Below, piece by piece: positions 10,481 through 22,240 of a stretch of DNA of 64,000 nt. The number at the start of each line of letters is the position of its first letter. The first letter of the stretch is position 1. The position numbers and the translations under genes were made by a program. Under the pieces are notes generated by a model. The model was not told the origin of the DNA. It ran no database searches and was given only the letters and a program-made list of their open reading frames with translations. Origin of the DNA: Chlorops oryzae (taxonomy: Eukaryota; Arthropoda; Insecta; Diptera; Chloropidae); contig CM035808.1 of the NCBI GenBank assembly GCA_020466095.1, positions 17,146,853 through 17,210,852 of the forward strand. The letters are read 5' to 3'.

Positions 10481-13400
10481 TTCTAACAAAAAAGGAAAGA
10501 TTTTATGATATTTGCTTAAAAATTTTCGAGATTCTTGCTCCCTTTATAAGTATTACCTTCCTAATGTCTTAAAATGGAAGGATTTTTTTTTCAAATCCGC
10601 AAGGGAAAATTCTCCGGGAATATGTATGTAAAATCGGTCTGTATGTCTTAAAATTACTGTATTACGAAGATATATAAGAAAGCTCGATGGAAATTTGAGA
10701 AGAAACTCGATTAAATGCTCTCTTAGAGAATCAATTAACCTCAAGAATTTGAGTCAATCCAACTTTCGGAAGGAATAATGTCTCGAGTCTAGACGCACAG
10801 ATTTTGTAAAAAAAATGAAAAAAAAAAAAAAAAGTCAAAATCTAAAATTTTCCAAAAAAAATCGCACTTTTCCATAGAAGAAGAACCGTTCTAAAACTGA
10901 AGGGGGTATTTTTTTGCACAAAAGGGCCGCGAAAGGCATTGAGGAGCCACAGACAAATTGGCGTTGCTCCAAATAAAGTACATATGTACTGGGAGAAAAA
11001 AAAGCAGAATTTTTGTGCAATAGAAGGGAGCGAAGAGAGTGTGCCGCCAGCGAGTGCAAACGAAGTGTGTTTGTTTGTGTTTCTTCGACATTTATTGCAC
11101 ACATGTGCTTTAATTTAAGTTGTTTACCGACTAGACGCCGTCCTTTTGGCAGGTATCTATTATTAGCAAAAACAAAAAAAAAAAGGGAAAAAATCTAATT
11201 ATGATGTCGACTCGATCCGTCTAGTCCCCACGCTCCATATTACTGGAGTTGATTGCTGCAGTTCAAAGTTTGGGTTAATGAGCGATTGATTTGCTAAATG
11301 AATTTTTATAAATTAACAAAATAAAAAAAAAATAAAAAACCAATAGAATTATTTAGTACACGTCACTAAATTGACTGTGATTGATCTACGTGCCTTCGTA
11401 ATGAAATTTATTGCCTTAAGCTGTTTTCTTTTTTCTTTTTTTTTTCAATTTCTTGTTTTCAATTTTCAACATTTTTCTAGTTAATTTTTTATTTATTGCT
11501 CATTGACTTATAAACTCGTACAATATATGCTTAAGCATGAATAAACCTGTCTAATAGATCAATTGATCGCACGCAAGTCCAATTAACTGCATTCAATGTT
11601 TGATTTGCGAAACACACAAAAAAAAAAAAAAAAAATTACAGCGCCCAAAACAAATTAATCTCGGAAAACACAAAAAAAAATTTACTAAAAATATATTTTT
11701 TATAAATACTTATAGCCTTTTATCGTGTCATTCATTGTAATAATCAATTTGAATTTCGATTTTCTTTACGGATAGAATCTTTTCTCAATAATAACCGTAG
11801 ATCGAAGGTTCATACTACCTTATAGCTGAGTAAATAAATAAAAAAAATAAATAAAAATGGGAAGGAAAGACAATCGATATGCTCAAACTAACTGTTTTAT
11901 CGATTTTTATTTGCACAAAAAATAATAAAATGCTTGAGATTAAATTTTTAGTTGTAGAACTTAATCTTTAGTTGATTAAACTTTATATTAATTTTTGGAA
12001 TTAATTTTCAATCAGCATCGCTTTAAAATGAAATAAAATGTATTCATAAATATGAGCAGTTGATGTGATTGTCACTTTTTTTTTTTTTTGTCAATTAATA
12101 TGAAACTAAAAATTTAATTGAATAATTAAATTGATTTAAATGGTAATTAAATATCAGAAATTGCATTCGATTGCGCTATTAAGTGACTTTTATTTTCCTA
12201 AACAGCCGCACAACTAACGCCATGAATTTTTCTTCATTAATTTTCCACATAACAACGACATTTTTTTTTCTTTTCTTCTTGCTGCTGTTGGAAAAACAGG
12301 AAAATATTACTTAAGCCATTTTGCCAAGCGTAGCAAAGTCAATGTTTCCAGCAACAACAACAACAACAACAATGACAAAAAGAATAAAAAAAATTGAGGC
12401 ACGTATTCAGTCAAATCGCAGAACCCAAGCCTGGCTTCAGTACACACTTCCTCCAAACGAAGGCGCTCATCAATCGACGCTTTTCTTGTTCTTGTTTCTT
12501 TTTGCTGCTATTGTTGTTGTTGGTTATCTTTTTGTTGGTGCCTTTATCTGCGGTCTACTATCGAAATATCTATACGATATTTCATACCCGGGTACTGGGT
12601 ACTGGGGACTGGTCTGCTTCAGTTACTACGTTCCTATCTAATAAGAGTTACCTGCTTGGCTGCCTTTTCGATGTTGTCTCAGTTGCCTGAGCGTCTTAAT
12701 GACGGTATTGGCTGATCGGAAGGCATTAAGCCATGCCGGTGTCTCTATGTTGTTGCTTGAACGATTAGCGTTGAATGTCGTCGCTATTGTCGTTGGTGGG
12801 GCTTCGCTTACGATTCGAACTGAATGATTGGGTGGCTTTCTTTTGATGCCTCTCGATGACTCTTGGTGTTCGAAGGGGGCGGAAAATGCTTTTTTGTCAG
12901 CCTTATAACTTTTACAAAGTTTTTTTCCTTTCGATTTTCGATGGCGCTTTCCAATCAACGGGCTTCATTTCGTGGCTTTTTGTTGTTGTTGTTGTAGATT
13001 ATTAAAACTTTGCTTTGTCTTTATTTTTGGTTTGTTTTTGTTTGTTTTTCTGTTTTTTTTTTTTTATCAAATGGAAACGGAAGTGGTTTCATTCAACTCG
13101 AAAGTTTCAAATGAATACGGAAAAAAGTTTCCCCGCAACATATTCTATTCGCGAAACAAAGTTTCTAGACATGTTCATATTCGACCGCTTCAATCATGCA
13201 GCATCGCAACATGCTTGCAACCAAACATATTTCTAGAGTTGCTCAAAAACTACATATATAGCTTGCAGGTCTCGTTTTTTTTATTTGAAAAAAAAAAAAA
13301 AAAAAAAAAACAAAAATAATAATGAAATATAAAATGTGTCTGAACATATTCAAAGCGCGTGGCTTCGATCATTTTATATGACTAAATTTTCTATTGAAAC

Positions 13401-14162
13401 AAAAAACCTCATAAAAATTTTTCTGAAACTAAAATAAAAAAAATTGAAAAAAATGTAAAACAAAAAGAAAATATCTCAAATAAACAGAAGTCGATGCGCA
13501 GAGCATACAAGAAATTCCTAGAAACACCCAACATCGAATTAGATACAGAGATACTCTTGGCCGCGTTGACTGCAATTTGCCGTCGGCAAAAGATTTGCAT
13601 GCCTTTGCATGAAATTCAATCCAAACAAAATGCCTTGCAGCAAGAAATTTTCAGAATTTCGTTGCCCATTAGAAAAGGCGATTCGCAACACACATAAATA
13701 TGCATATCTGTATATAAAAGTATAAACAGATATATGTATAAATTTCTGTTTTATTCTGATGCATCGCGGTCTGCGCTTGGAGCATATTTTTCAAATAGAC
13801 AGCAATCAATAATGATGTGCGAACATAAAACCATAAAAATTAATTTTCTTCAATGGGTTTCGGGATTTCATAGCCTTTCGTACAAAGTTGTAGATTGTCT
13901 TCCGAGAATTCGTTTTTTTCCCCCCCCGTCGACGACTCTAAATTTCAATGAAGGCAAATTTTTTTGCCATAAACAGCTTCCATATTTTTTTGTTAATGTG
14001 TACCTATCGAGTAAATAAATCGGAATGCTGCAGTGCTGGCTTTTAGTTTGCGACTTTTGTTGCGCAACATTCTGACGATATGCAGCGATCGCGATTGCTT
14101 AATAGAAAGAAGAATAGCGATTGATTTCAAGTCATATAAAATATGTATTCAATTATTGAAAA

Positions 14163-14281
14163 CAGTCAAACCTCCACAACTCGAACTTCTACAACTCGAA
14201 CTGAATCGAGTGAATATTTTATATACAACTCGAACTATTTCCTTGGATAATTGTGGTTCGAGTTATGGAAGTTTGACTGTA
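14163..14281. mobile_element. Pogo-like MITE, CAGTCAAAC family
   Basis: Ends are CAGTCAAACCTCCACAACTC and, in complement, CAGTCAAACTTCCATAACTC, with ACTCGAAC repeated inside. CAGT...ACTG termini beside TA are typical of pogo/Tigger-type DNA transposons. At about 117 bp it is an internally deleted derivative. The right flank has TA; the left flank TA has mutated to AA. Confidence 0.75.
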
Positions 14282-15248
14282 TTCAGTTATTGAGCAAACG
14301 ATGAAGTTTGGCTTTCTTACATTATTTAATTTTGTTTTTCGCCATAAATAGCTGAACGAAAACAACGAAATGTGATTGAAATATAAAAAAAAAACATTGT
14401 ATATTTATTTATCTAAATGTAAATCCGCTTCGATCAGCAACGTTCGCTTGTCCACCTGTCAAATAGCCAACGCTTTCAATTTCGTTCTTTAAACTCATTA
14501 CCAATTAAGCCAATGAAGTATTAATCAGCTTTATTTCATACGAAAACCTTGAGAACTTGAGAAATTGATCCGAAAAAACCAAAAAAAAAAAAAAAAAAAA
14601 ATTCAAAACGAAAAATACATGAAACCAAAATGTCAAGCGGAAGAGGAAAGCCAATTAAAACGAAAAGTTGGTCAAAACATCCACTCGAAATTCCAATAAA
14701 AAATGTATTCTTAATTATTGAGAAAACTTAAATGAAAAAAAAAATAATAATAAAAAAATTTGAATGGTTTGAGAATAAGTGTATCAATGCTAAATACATA
14801 TGTACATATCTATGTCTATAGCTACGTTTTCTCAAATGTATCTCAATTCTTGATTGTCCATTTCAAATGGTTTTCTTTTTACTGCAAACAAATAAGTCTC
14901 TATTAACGTTTTATGAAATCCAATCATTTGTTTTCATCGTTTGTTTGGACACCCGAATCGGGCTAGTTTCTTCTTACCGCATTGCAATTTTTCGCTTTTG
15001 ACTGCAATATTTTAATAAACTTGACCCATTTTCGTGTTGTTATAGCGTGCTACTTTACTTATAAATTTTGTTGATTCTACAATAAATGCAATTATTATTA
15101 TTATTATTTTTTTCTTTTTTTTTCCTTTTTTACTTCTTTTGTTTCTCCTCTTTATGTTAACAGATTTGTCAACTTATTTATTTATTTATTTTGGTTTCAC
15201 TTATTTTTGCATTTCTCGGTATGTTGCTTAATTGATTTATTTTGTATA

Positions 15249-15429
15249 TACAGTGTGATCTCTATAACTCGGATCTCGCTAAATTTAAATTCTCAGTAAG
15301 TCAACAAAAAAAGAAAATACCATTCCCTTCCACTGAAATCATGTACCTACCTCGAAGTTCTTGTTAAGTCGGAAACTCTCATTTTTTTGGCATTTCCCTA
15401 GACAATCGAGTTATTCAGATTCCACTGTA
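15249..15429. mobile_element. Pogo-like MITE with CAGTGTGATCT ends
   Basis: TA-flanked element. The left end is CAGTGTGATCTCTATAACTC and the complement of the right end is CAGTGGAATCTGAATAACTC. It is the first of three related elements standing almost end to end (15249-16017). Confidence 0.75.
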
Positions 15430-15568
15430 TTCGCAGAATTGCAAAGTTCAGTTGAGCTAACCCTCTAATCATCACCCACTTTGAAGATAACTTATCCCAT
15501 TACGAGTCGAAAACATTAAAGCAACATTGTTTCTATTGGGTTAAACAACTTTTTTTTTCTTGGCAGAC

Positions 15569-15753
15569 GAATTTAAAAACCTCCATTAGTCGAACCACCA
15601 CTATCCAACGAAATAGTTCTAGTTATAGGGACTTCGAGACTTGGGTAAACGAAATTTGGTTATCAAATATTTGCTATTGCCACCCGATTCAGTTCGAGTT
15701 ATAAAAATGCGAAAATTCGTTGTAGAAGTTCGAGTTATGGAAGTTTGACTGTA
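15569..15753. mobile_element. Pogo-like MITE, CAGTCAAAC family, decayed left end
   Basis: The right end GAGTTATGGAAGTTTGACTG followed by TA is identical to that of 14163-14281. The left end is degraded but still shows AAACCTCCATTAGTCGAACC. The left boundary is approximate. Confidence 0.65.
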
Positions 15754-15764
15754 TCTGTCAGAAA

Positions 15765-16017
15765 TACAGTAGGTATAATCTGTCCTGGCGGACACTCCTT
15801 TTAACCTATTTTCTTCCGACTGTTGCGTGAATGCAATAATATTTATGGAAACTTGCTGTTGTCAGCCGAAACTCGGTTAGGCGGACACTCCTCTTAAACG
15901 GACACATTTTGGGCATTCTCTAGTATTTCTGCCGCTCTAAAAAACGGACACCTCTGTTAAGCGGACATATTGGTCGGTCTCCCAGGTGTCCGCAAAAGAG
16001 AGAGTATCTATACTGTA
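15765..16017. mobile_element. Pogo-like MITE, GCGGACAC family, copy 1
   Basis: TA-flanked, 253 bp. The left end is CAGTAGGTATAATC and the complement of the right end is CAGTATAGATACTCTCTC. Inside are repeated GCGGACACTCC, AACGGACACATTTTGGGC and GCGGACATATTGGTC blocks, all shared with the copies at 17532, 19442 and 45466. Confidence 0.8.
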
Positions 16018-17531
16018 TTATATCCAAATATCACTTCAATTTCCCCCGTTGATGGACCAACGAATTCTGTTTTTTCTTTTAAAATTGAATGGTTAAAGCT
16101 TATAAAAATTTCATTAATCAATCGAATTACCAGATCATGGGTGTCTCGATGGTCCTTGGAAACGTTTTTCTATACCGACGGCACATTGTAATGAAATTAG
16201 TAAACTATAATTCATCAATAGATAAGGTTTTTAGAGCCGCAGATTGTTCAAGACAAGCAAAGAATAGAGACCTCACTTTTGTTAAGAATTCTCTAAAAGA
16301 TATTCTTCTGTTTTGTGAATGGAAGATTCATAGACCTAAAATCGCATTTAGGGCTAATTGAGTAAAATTAGAAAATAATAATGAGCAAACAATATTGACC
16401 ATTGTCGAACTGGCTAATTGCCTTTTTATAGATATACTCGTACTTATGTAGGTACATACATATAATTCGAATGTGATTGTAAAGACGTCGAAATTATTCT
16501 ATTCTCCTTCTAGATCCCGCGTCTGGCTTTATTGACTGAGCATTTTTCTTTCGCTTTGAGCATAAAACGTGATTTCCATGCATACGTTTTCCTCGTCTTC
16601 GACTTCATGCCCGTTTCTTTATTTTTTTTATTTATTTTTTTTCTCTCTCTTTTTGTTCCTTTTTGACTGATTTAACTTCAGCTTGAGTTGTCAGTAATTT
16701 GTGCAGCTCAATATATCAGTCGATATCTTATGAGTTTTTAATTTTAGGTTTTCTCATCGTTGAATTCAGCTGAAAAAATATTCAAAGGCTTCCTCTCAAA
16801 AGCGGCAGCTTCTCATCAATTGTTTTTGTATGATTTTTTCATTCTTTCCTTTAAGAAGTTTTTTTTTTCATATATCTATATTTATTTTTTTTTTTTTGAT
16901 AATTTTTACTTTTATTTTGAAAAGGACAAATCACTCTGCGTGTGTAGGATATTGAATAAAATATCATTTTGTGCACACCCCTTTTTTTTTGCATCAGGCA
17001 GAGTACGGGGCTCCCTCTGTGTATGTTCCTTGTGTCGTCGCCAGTGATGCCAGGAAAGAGGCTGATGATGATGAGTTTTCGTGAGCGGTTATTGGCAAGT
17101 TGGAGCTGCTTTTATGTATTACCTTTTGATTTTCTTCGCCTTTATTTTATATTTTTGCATTCAAATGATCGATATCCTTTTGGTTCAAGTAGGTTTTCTC
17201 GGGTAGATCGGTTGTATGTTGGTAGGTACTCGTCTTTTGACTGGAGCTGTCGATTTACTTTGAGCTGTGCGTAGTCGATGGGATGCTGTGCATGGGAATT
17301 TCGTGGAAAAAAATAGAGAGCCGAACATTAAAAAGAAATCATCATTATTGGCGGAAAACAACAAAGTCGCCAAAATGAATTAATGCGAATTGTATTTTTT
17401 TTTTCGCTTCCTTTTTTCATCTTGCTCATAGGATAGAAATATTTTATTGCTAATTTGAAGAATTTTCAAAATAATTTTCTGCTTTTTTTTTTGTTGAATA
17501 TTTCAACTGATCTATGCATAGTTAAAATAGA

Positions 17532-17684
17532 TACAGTATACTCTCTCCATGCGGACACTCATCTGAAGCGGACACATTTTGGGAATGCTCTTGTATACTC
17601 CTGCCTCTCAGAAAGCGGACACCTCTGTTAAGCGGACATATTTGTCAGTACCCTCGCTGTCTGCATAAAAGATTCTATACCGTA
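17532..17684. mobile_element. Pogo-like MITE, GCGGACAC family, copy 2
   Basis: Left end TA-CAGTATACTCTCTCC. The right end has decayed to ACCG-TA from the expected ACTG-TA. Internal GCGGACACATTTTGGGAATG and GCGGACACCTCTGTTAAGCG blocks match copy 1. Confidence 0.8.
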
Positions 17685-19194
17685 TTTAAACAGAAAACCC
17701 CTCAAAATGTGAATAGCTAAAATATCGTTTATTCTCGATTTTCTTTATTGCATTCGTATGAGGAATTGTAGGAAATGAAATTAAAATATCGATCGAATTC
17801 GTGCAGTTTCGAATTCGTAGATACCATTTTACAATTCACCATCTCAAGAATCGAATTTGTGACCTTCTCCCTTATTTATAAATGCTAATCCTTTTCCTCT
17901 TATTGACCGAAGGGCATCCCTCTATGCGTGTCAAAAATTATCTGCACTTAGAAACCGCGCTATGCACCCTCTATATATAACACTCTCTCTCTCTCTCTCC
18001 CTCCTCTTTCGTTCACCCTCTTCTTCGTTCGACACATTTGCGAGCCCATCCCATCCACCAAAAATGCACACCGAAAAGTGTGCGCTTCGCATCATTTGGT
18101 CAAAGTCCTAAGCATCAAAAGCTTAGATACACGCAAAGAACAACAAAAACAATTCTTATGTTTTTTTTACTTTACTTGATTTTTTTTTTTTTTTTTTTTA
18201 ATTTTAAATCCAACAAAAAACACAAACACATCAAATTAACCCTCTTCGCCGCATGTTTGCTTGCTCATTTTTGTACGTTCCGTTCACTTTGCACACATAT
18301 CTGCCCATATGGATGGATCTTTGTGCTTCGATGCGCGCGCCCGGAGACAAATGTGAGCGCGGAGCGAACCGAAGGTAGTCGTCAGGATGGTATATCGCCG
18401 TTTGTATGGTAATGGACGTCGCATTAAACTATTTTATTTCATTACTCAAAATGCCAAATTCAAAATCGACTTAGTTCGGCGGTCGCCATTTTTGTTCAAC
18501 TTTTCGCGCACCCATTTATCGGTGGTATTAACGAACCGGTTTCAGCGAACTCATTATCTACTTTGCGCGATACTTTTCCCGTCTCGCATCATCCATTCCG
18601 ACCATTTCACAACTTGATTAACACTGATTTCGAAGATTTAACAAAAAAAAAAAAAAATTTTTTTTTTTGAATAAAAAATCGAAATAAATCGAAATTGAAA
18701 TCCTAATTCCACATTCGTTTCGAATTGTCATCGCAGCGTATCCCGCTTTTAGTTCCCTTCGGTTTTTTTTTTCGCAGGTTTTTCAACCCATTTCCGGTTT
18801 TATGCTGCGCAATTAATGATTTTTTATTTAAATTTTTTCTACATTTTTCAACGTGTTTATTTTGTGCTCTTTTCCCATTTTCTCCTTGCCGCGTATCCTT
18901 TTGGGAATTGAACTACAAAAAAAAAAAAAAAAATTAAAATTAAAAAAATATTTGATTAACTGCGCCGTTTGTCAGAATAACTGATCTGTCATTCATTTTT
19001 CGAATGGGGTTAGAAATTTCCGATTGAAGTTTTGAGGGAAATTTTTTTGTTAAAATGCTGCTAAGCCTAAATGACGATTTAAAAAGGGGAGGAAAATCCC
19101 ATTAAAAGAGCAAAATTTTGCTCGATTTAGCTTTGGAGTGCTCCGAACAGATTAAACGACATTTTCACGTCGAAGCGATCGCGATCGTTATACA

Positions 19195-19198
<4 letters not shown>

Positions 19199-19237
<39 letters not shown>
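19199..19237. repeat. CT microsatellite
   Basis: An uninterrupted TC dinucleotide run of about 38 bp. Confidence 0.9.
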
Positions 19238-19240
<3 letters not shown>

Positions 19241-19441
19241 CTAACCGTCATCCTGTAATTCGAAAGTATGTATAAAAAATTTTCACTCATGGCATGAAAT
19301 GTTGATCTCATGGTGAGCTTTAAAGATCACTTGGAACACTTATTTAAATATTTCATGTTATTTGAATTATGTACTTGGACAAAAGATTGCGTGGAAAAAG
19401 AATAAAACTTAAAAACAGTTTGGGCAATTTTGACCCAAGAA

Positions 19442-19606
19442 TACAGGATAACGGTTAAGCGGATACCTACGGGACCGAAAAATGTTAGGTGTCTGCTCAA
19501 CAGAGGTGTCTGCTTAAGAGGAAACTATTTGAGAGGCAGGAATACTAGAACATTCCCGAAAAGTGTCCGTTTAAGAGGAGTGGCCGCAAGAAGAGAGTAC
19601 ACAGTA
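19442..19606. mobile_element. Pogo-like MITE, GCGGACAC family, copy 3 (inverted)
   Basis: In the opposite orientation to copies 1 and 2: it carries GAGGTGTCTGCTTAAGAGG and AAAAGTGTCCGTTTAAGAGG, the complements of their internal blocks. It ends in GAGAGTACACAG-TA, a one-base change from the family's GAGAGTACACTG-TA. Confidence 0.75.
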
Positions 19607-19727
19607 ATTTCCAAACGTTTTCAAAAACTGCTACGCGGGAACACCCAAATATATTTGCAATCGGTCTATACGCTCTATACGCTAGAAATTTCGAAGTCTT
19701 GGAAAATGGATTAATCACTTTAAATAC

Positions 19728-19943
19728 TTACTTAATATTTGTTCGGGCTTAGGGTCCAAACATTTCTATTACGAAATGGTAATTTTTGGCAGTCGAAAAA
19801 GGGGTTCGAAGGGTTCGAAATCGATCGCACCAGCTTTCCAATTTCACTTTCGGAAATCAGAAAAATGTTTTTTTGTTATTGCCAAAAATTGACATTTCAT
19901 AATAGAAATGTTTGGACCCTAAGCCCGAACAAATATTAAGTAA
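19728..19943. mobile_element. Hairpin (foldback-type) MITE with 63-bp arms
   Basis: The arm 19728-19790 (begins TTACTTAATATTTGTTCGGG) is complementary to 19881-19943 with 60 of 63 positions matching by eye. A 90-bp spacer separates them. Transcribed RNA would form a long near-perfect hairpin. No open frame; superfamily unassigned. TTAA or TA targets are both possible because the ends read TTACTTAA. Confidence 0.8.
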
Positions 19944-20388
19944 TTAAATCAAATATCAAAAGGGTCGAATAAAAATACAAAAACTACAATGGATTAATTA
20001 CTGGAGAGGTTTGAGTGCAAGATTTTTATTATTTTTTGCCCTTTTTTTCGGAATTTCGGATGTCCAATGTAAAATTATTTAAGTGACAAAATGAGGCATT
20101 CAGACTTCATAGGCACATTCCATGGAGCCGTGTTCTCTTGATTAGAACTAACTGATATTCCTACTTTATTTTCATCATCGTTTCCACCCTCTCTTTTACG
20201 CTTCCAATATTAATTAATCGATCTACAATGTTCATTCAACATAGATCGTTCATTTAATTCGAAAGTTCATGAACTTAAATATCAGACTCAGTTTTTATTG
20301 CTTTTAATAAAAAAAAAAACAGAAAGAAAGACGACTCATTTCTCGTCGCTCATCCATACTTTCATAATATGTATAATTTATTTATTAT

Positions 20389-20564
20389 TACAGTCTAACC
20401 CGGCTATAAGCGAACCAGATAAAAAGAATGGCCGCTTAAACGAACCAAAAATCAAACAATCATTATTCCTCGAAGCGATGATATTATCGCGATAAAAGTT
20501 CACCACGTTTTTAAGCATCACAATCGTGCATTTCCGCCGAAGCTAATACCGAAGCATGACTGTA
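20389..20564. mobile_element. Pogo-like MITE with CAGTCTAACC end
   Basis: TA-CAGTCTAACCCGGCTATAAG on the left, and GCATGACTG-TA on the right. Only the terminal CAGTC and short interior parts pair between the ends, so the arms are decayed. The sequence GGCTATAAGCGAACC is typical of this style of element. Confidence 0.6.
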
Positions 20565-21792
20565 TTCTGGTCCACAAATGACAAAATGTACTGAAAAGAA
20601 TTAATATTTTTTTAAGCCAATTTCTCAAATTTGTAGCAAAGTGAAGCGCACTAATTCCAAATCGAAGCTATAAAAAAACAAAAAAAAAAATTCTGAAACA
20701 GAACGCGACCGTCGAACGTCGAACAGTCGGCAGCCGAACATTTTTCTTAATTCTTTTTTATCGTCATTGCGCTTTTAATTTCCTTCGCTGACAAATTAAT
20801 TTAATAATATTAACATAAAAATACGATATCACGCTCTATATAGAAGGAGAGCGAAGCGATTGTCTTCACACACTCATTGAACGTTTCGATATTGAGGAAA
20901 AGCGATCGCCGCCGCGATGCGGAGCTGTGTGGGTGCTTTGATTTGATTTAAATTTGCTTTTATTTTTTGTGTGCTTTTTTTTTGTTTGTAATTTTTTTCT
21001 TTTTTAATTCATTTTTTCTGAGCCACAATTTTTGGTTTTGTTTTTTTCTTTCTTTCTGGTTTTTGTTTTAATTCGTTATCGACTCGCATAATTATTTCAA
21101 TTATTGACGCGTTTGAATTTTAATTAGCGTGATCGCGGTCGCTCGATAGAGAATTATGTATATGTCAGCTGGAAATACCGTCAGCGATGACACTGTCATA
21201 AGCTCTCCTCCATTTCGATTTAATGGAAATAAAAAAGCAGTCACTGTCATGGTTTCGATGATATTTCCTGCTGGGATAGTCTTTGAAATTCGCGTTTTGA
21301 ATTTTCTGCTTATTTTTGCACTGGTGGGCGTTGGAATTGCTGTGCTCCGAGCCACTGTTTAACGATCGGCTAGCCAGCCAAGCGCTTAATACGGCTCGAG
21401 TTCGATTTGTTATTAAAATTGAAATTTTCATTTCATTCTTTTTAATTTCCGTTCTCGATTGATTTTATTTGCATTTATTATTTGCTATCTCTTTATTAAA
21501 GCGTTAACAAATTTTTTATGATTTTTTGATATTATTGTTACCCCCCAAAATTAATATTTTTTTATTTTCCTTTAAATGAATTTAATGGATGAAACGAGTA
21601 CCTAACTCTTTTCTGTTTTGAAAGCTTTTAATCAAATTATGGCGGTCCTTTTAGGACCTTTAATGGTACACAATGAGATAGTAATGGATCAATAGTGAAT
21701 TACCCATAATAACATATTGACTTTATTTGCGAAGAATTCGATATTTTAACAAGAATCAAAAGAACTTTTACCTCATGCCGCCTTCGACTCTT

Positions 21793-22240
21793 GGGAACAA
21801 CAAGGAGTTTCAAATATTTAGGCATGTGCTAGAATCCGAAAACTGACGGAATCGAAATTTTAGTGAACTGAAGTTTCATATACAGTGAAAATCGGTTATA
21901 AAGATGTCGAAGGGACCAGCAAAAATCCATCGTTATAACCGATAATCGCTATATCCGGTAACATAAATTAAGAAGAATTAGAAAAGCGAACCAAACTTTA
22001 CCTAAAATGTTCATCGCTATAACCGATAACCATTATAACCGTCTATAAGTATCTATGTCTTATAGACAAGCGGATAATGTAGGGCTCTGTGCAATAAAGA
22101 ACCAATAGCAGTTCCGACCTAAAACCAAAACCAAGAAAATTTTTAAATTCTGTATGAAATTTTGGTCGATTTGAACTGCGATTCCGTCAGCTTTCGGATT
22201 CTAGCACATGCTTGATTATTTGAAACTCCTTGTTGTTCCC
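21793..22240. mobile_element. 448-bp element with 62-bp inverted arms
   Basis: The arm 21793-21854 (begins GGGAACAACAAGGAGTTTCA) is complementary to 22179-22240 with 58 of 62 matches by eye. The interior contains a separate pogo-like insertion beginning TA-CAGTGAAAATCGG at 21881, so the structure is nested. No obvious target duplication flanks it. No coding capacity. Confidence 0.75.
21881..22046. mobile_element. Pogo-like MITE nested in the 21.8-22.2 kb element
   Basis: TA-CAGTGAAAATCGGTTATAA begins the copy. CGTTATAACCGATAATCGC and CGCTATAACCGATAACC recur inside, ending near ATAACCGTC. The right CAGT end is not recognisable, so the right boundary is approximate. Confidence 0.55.
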
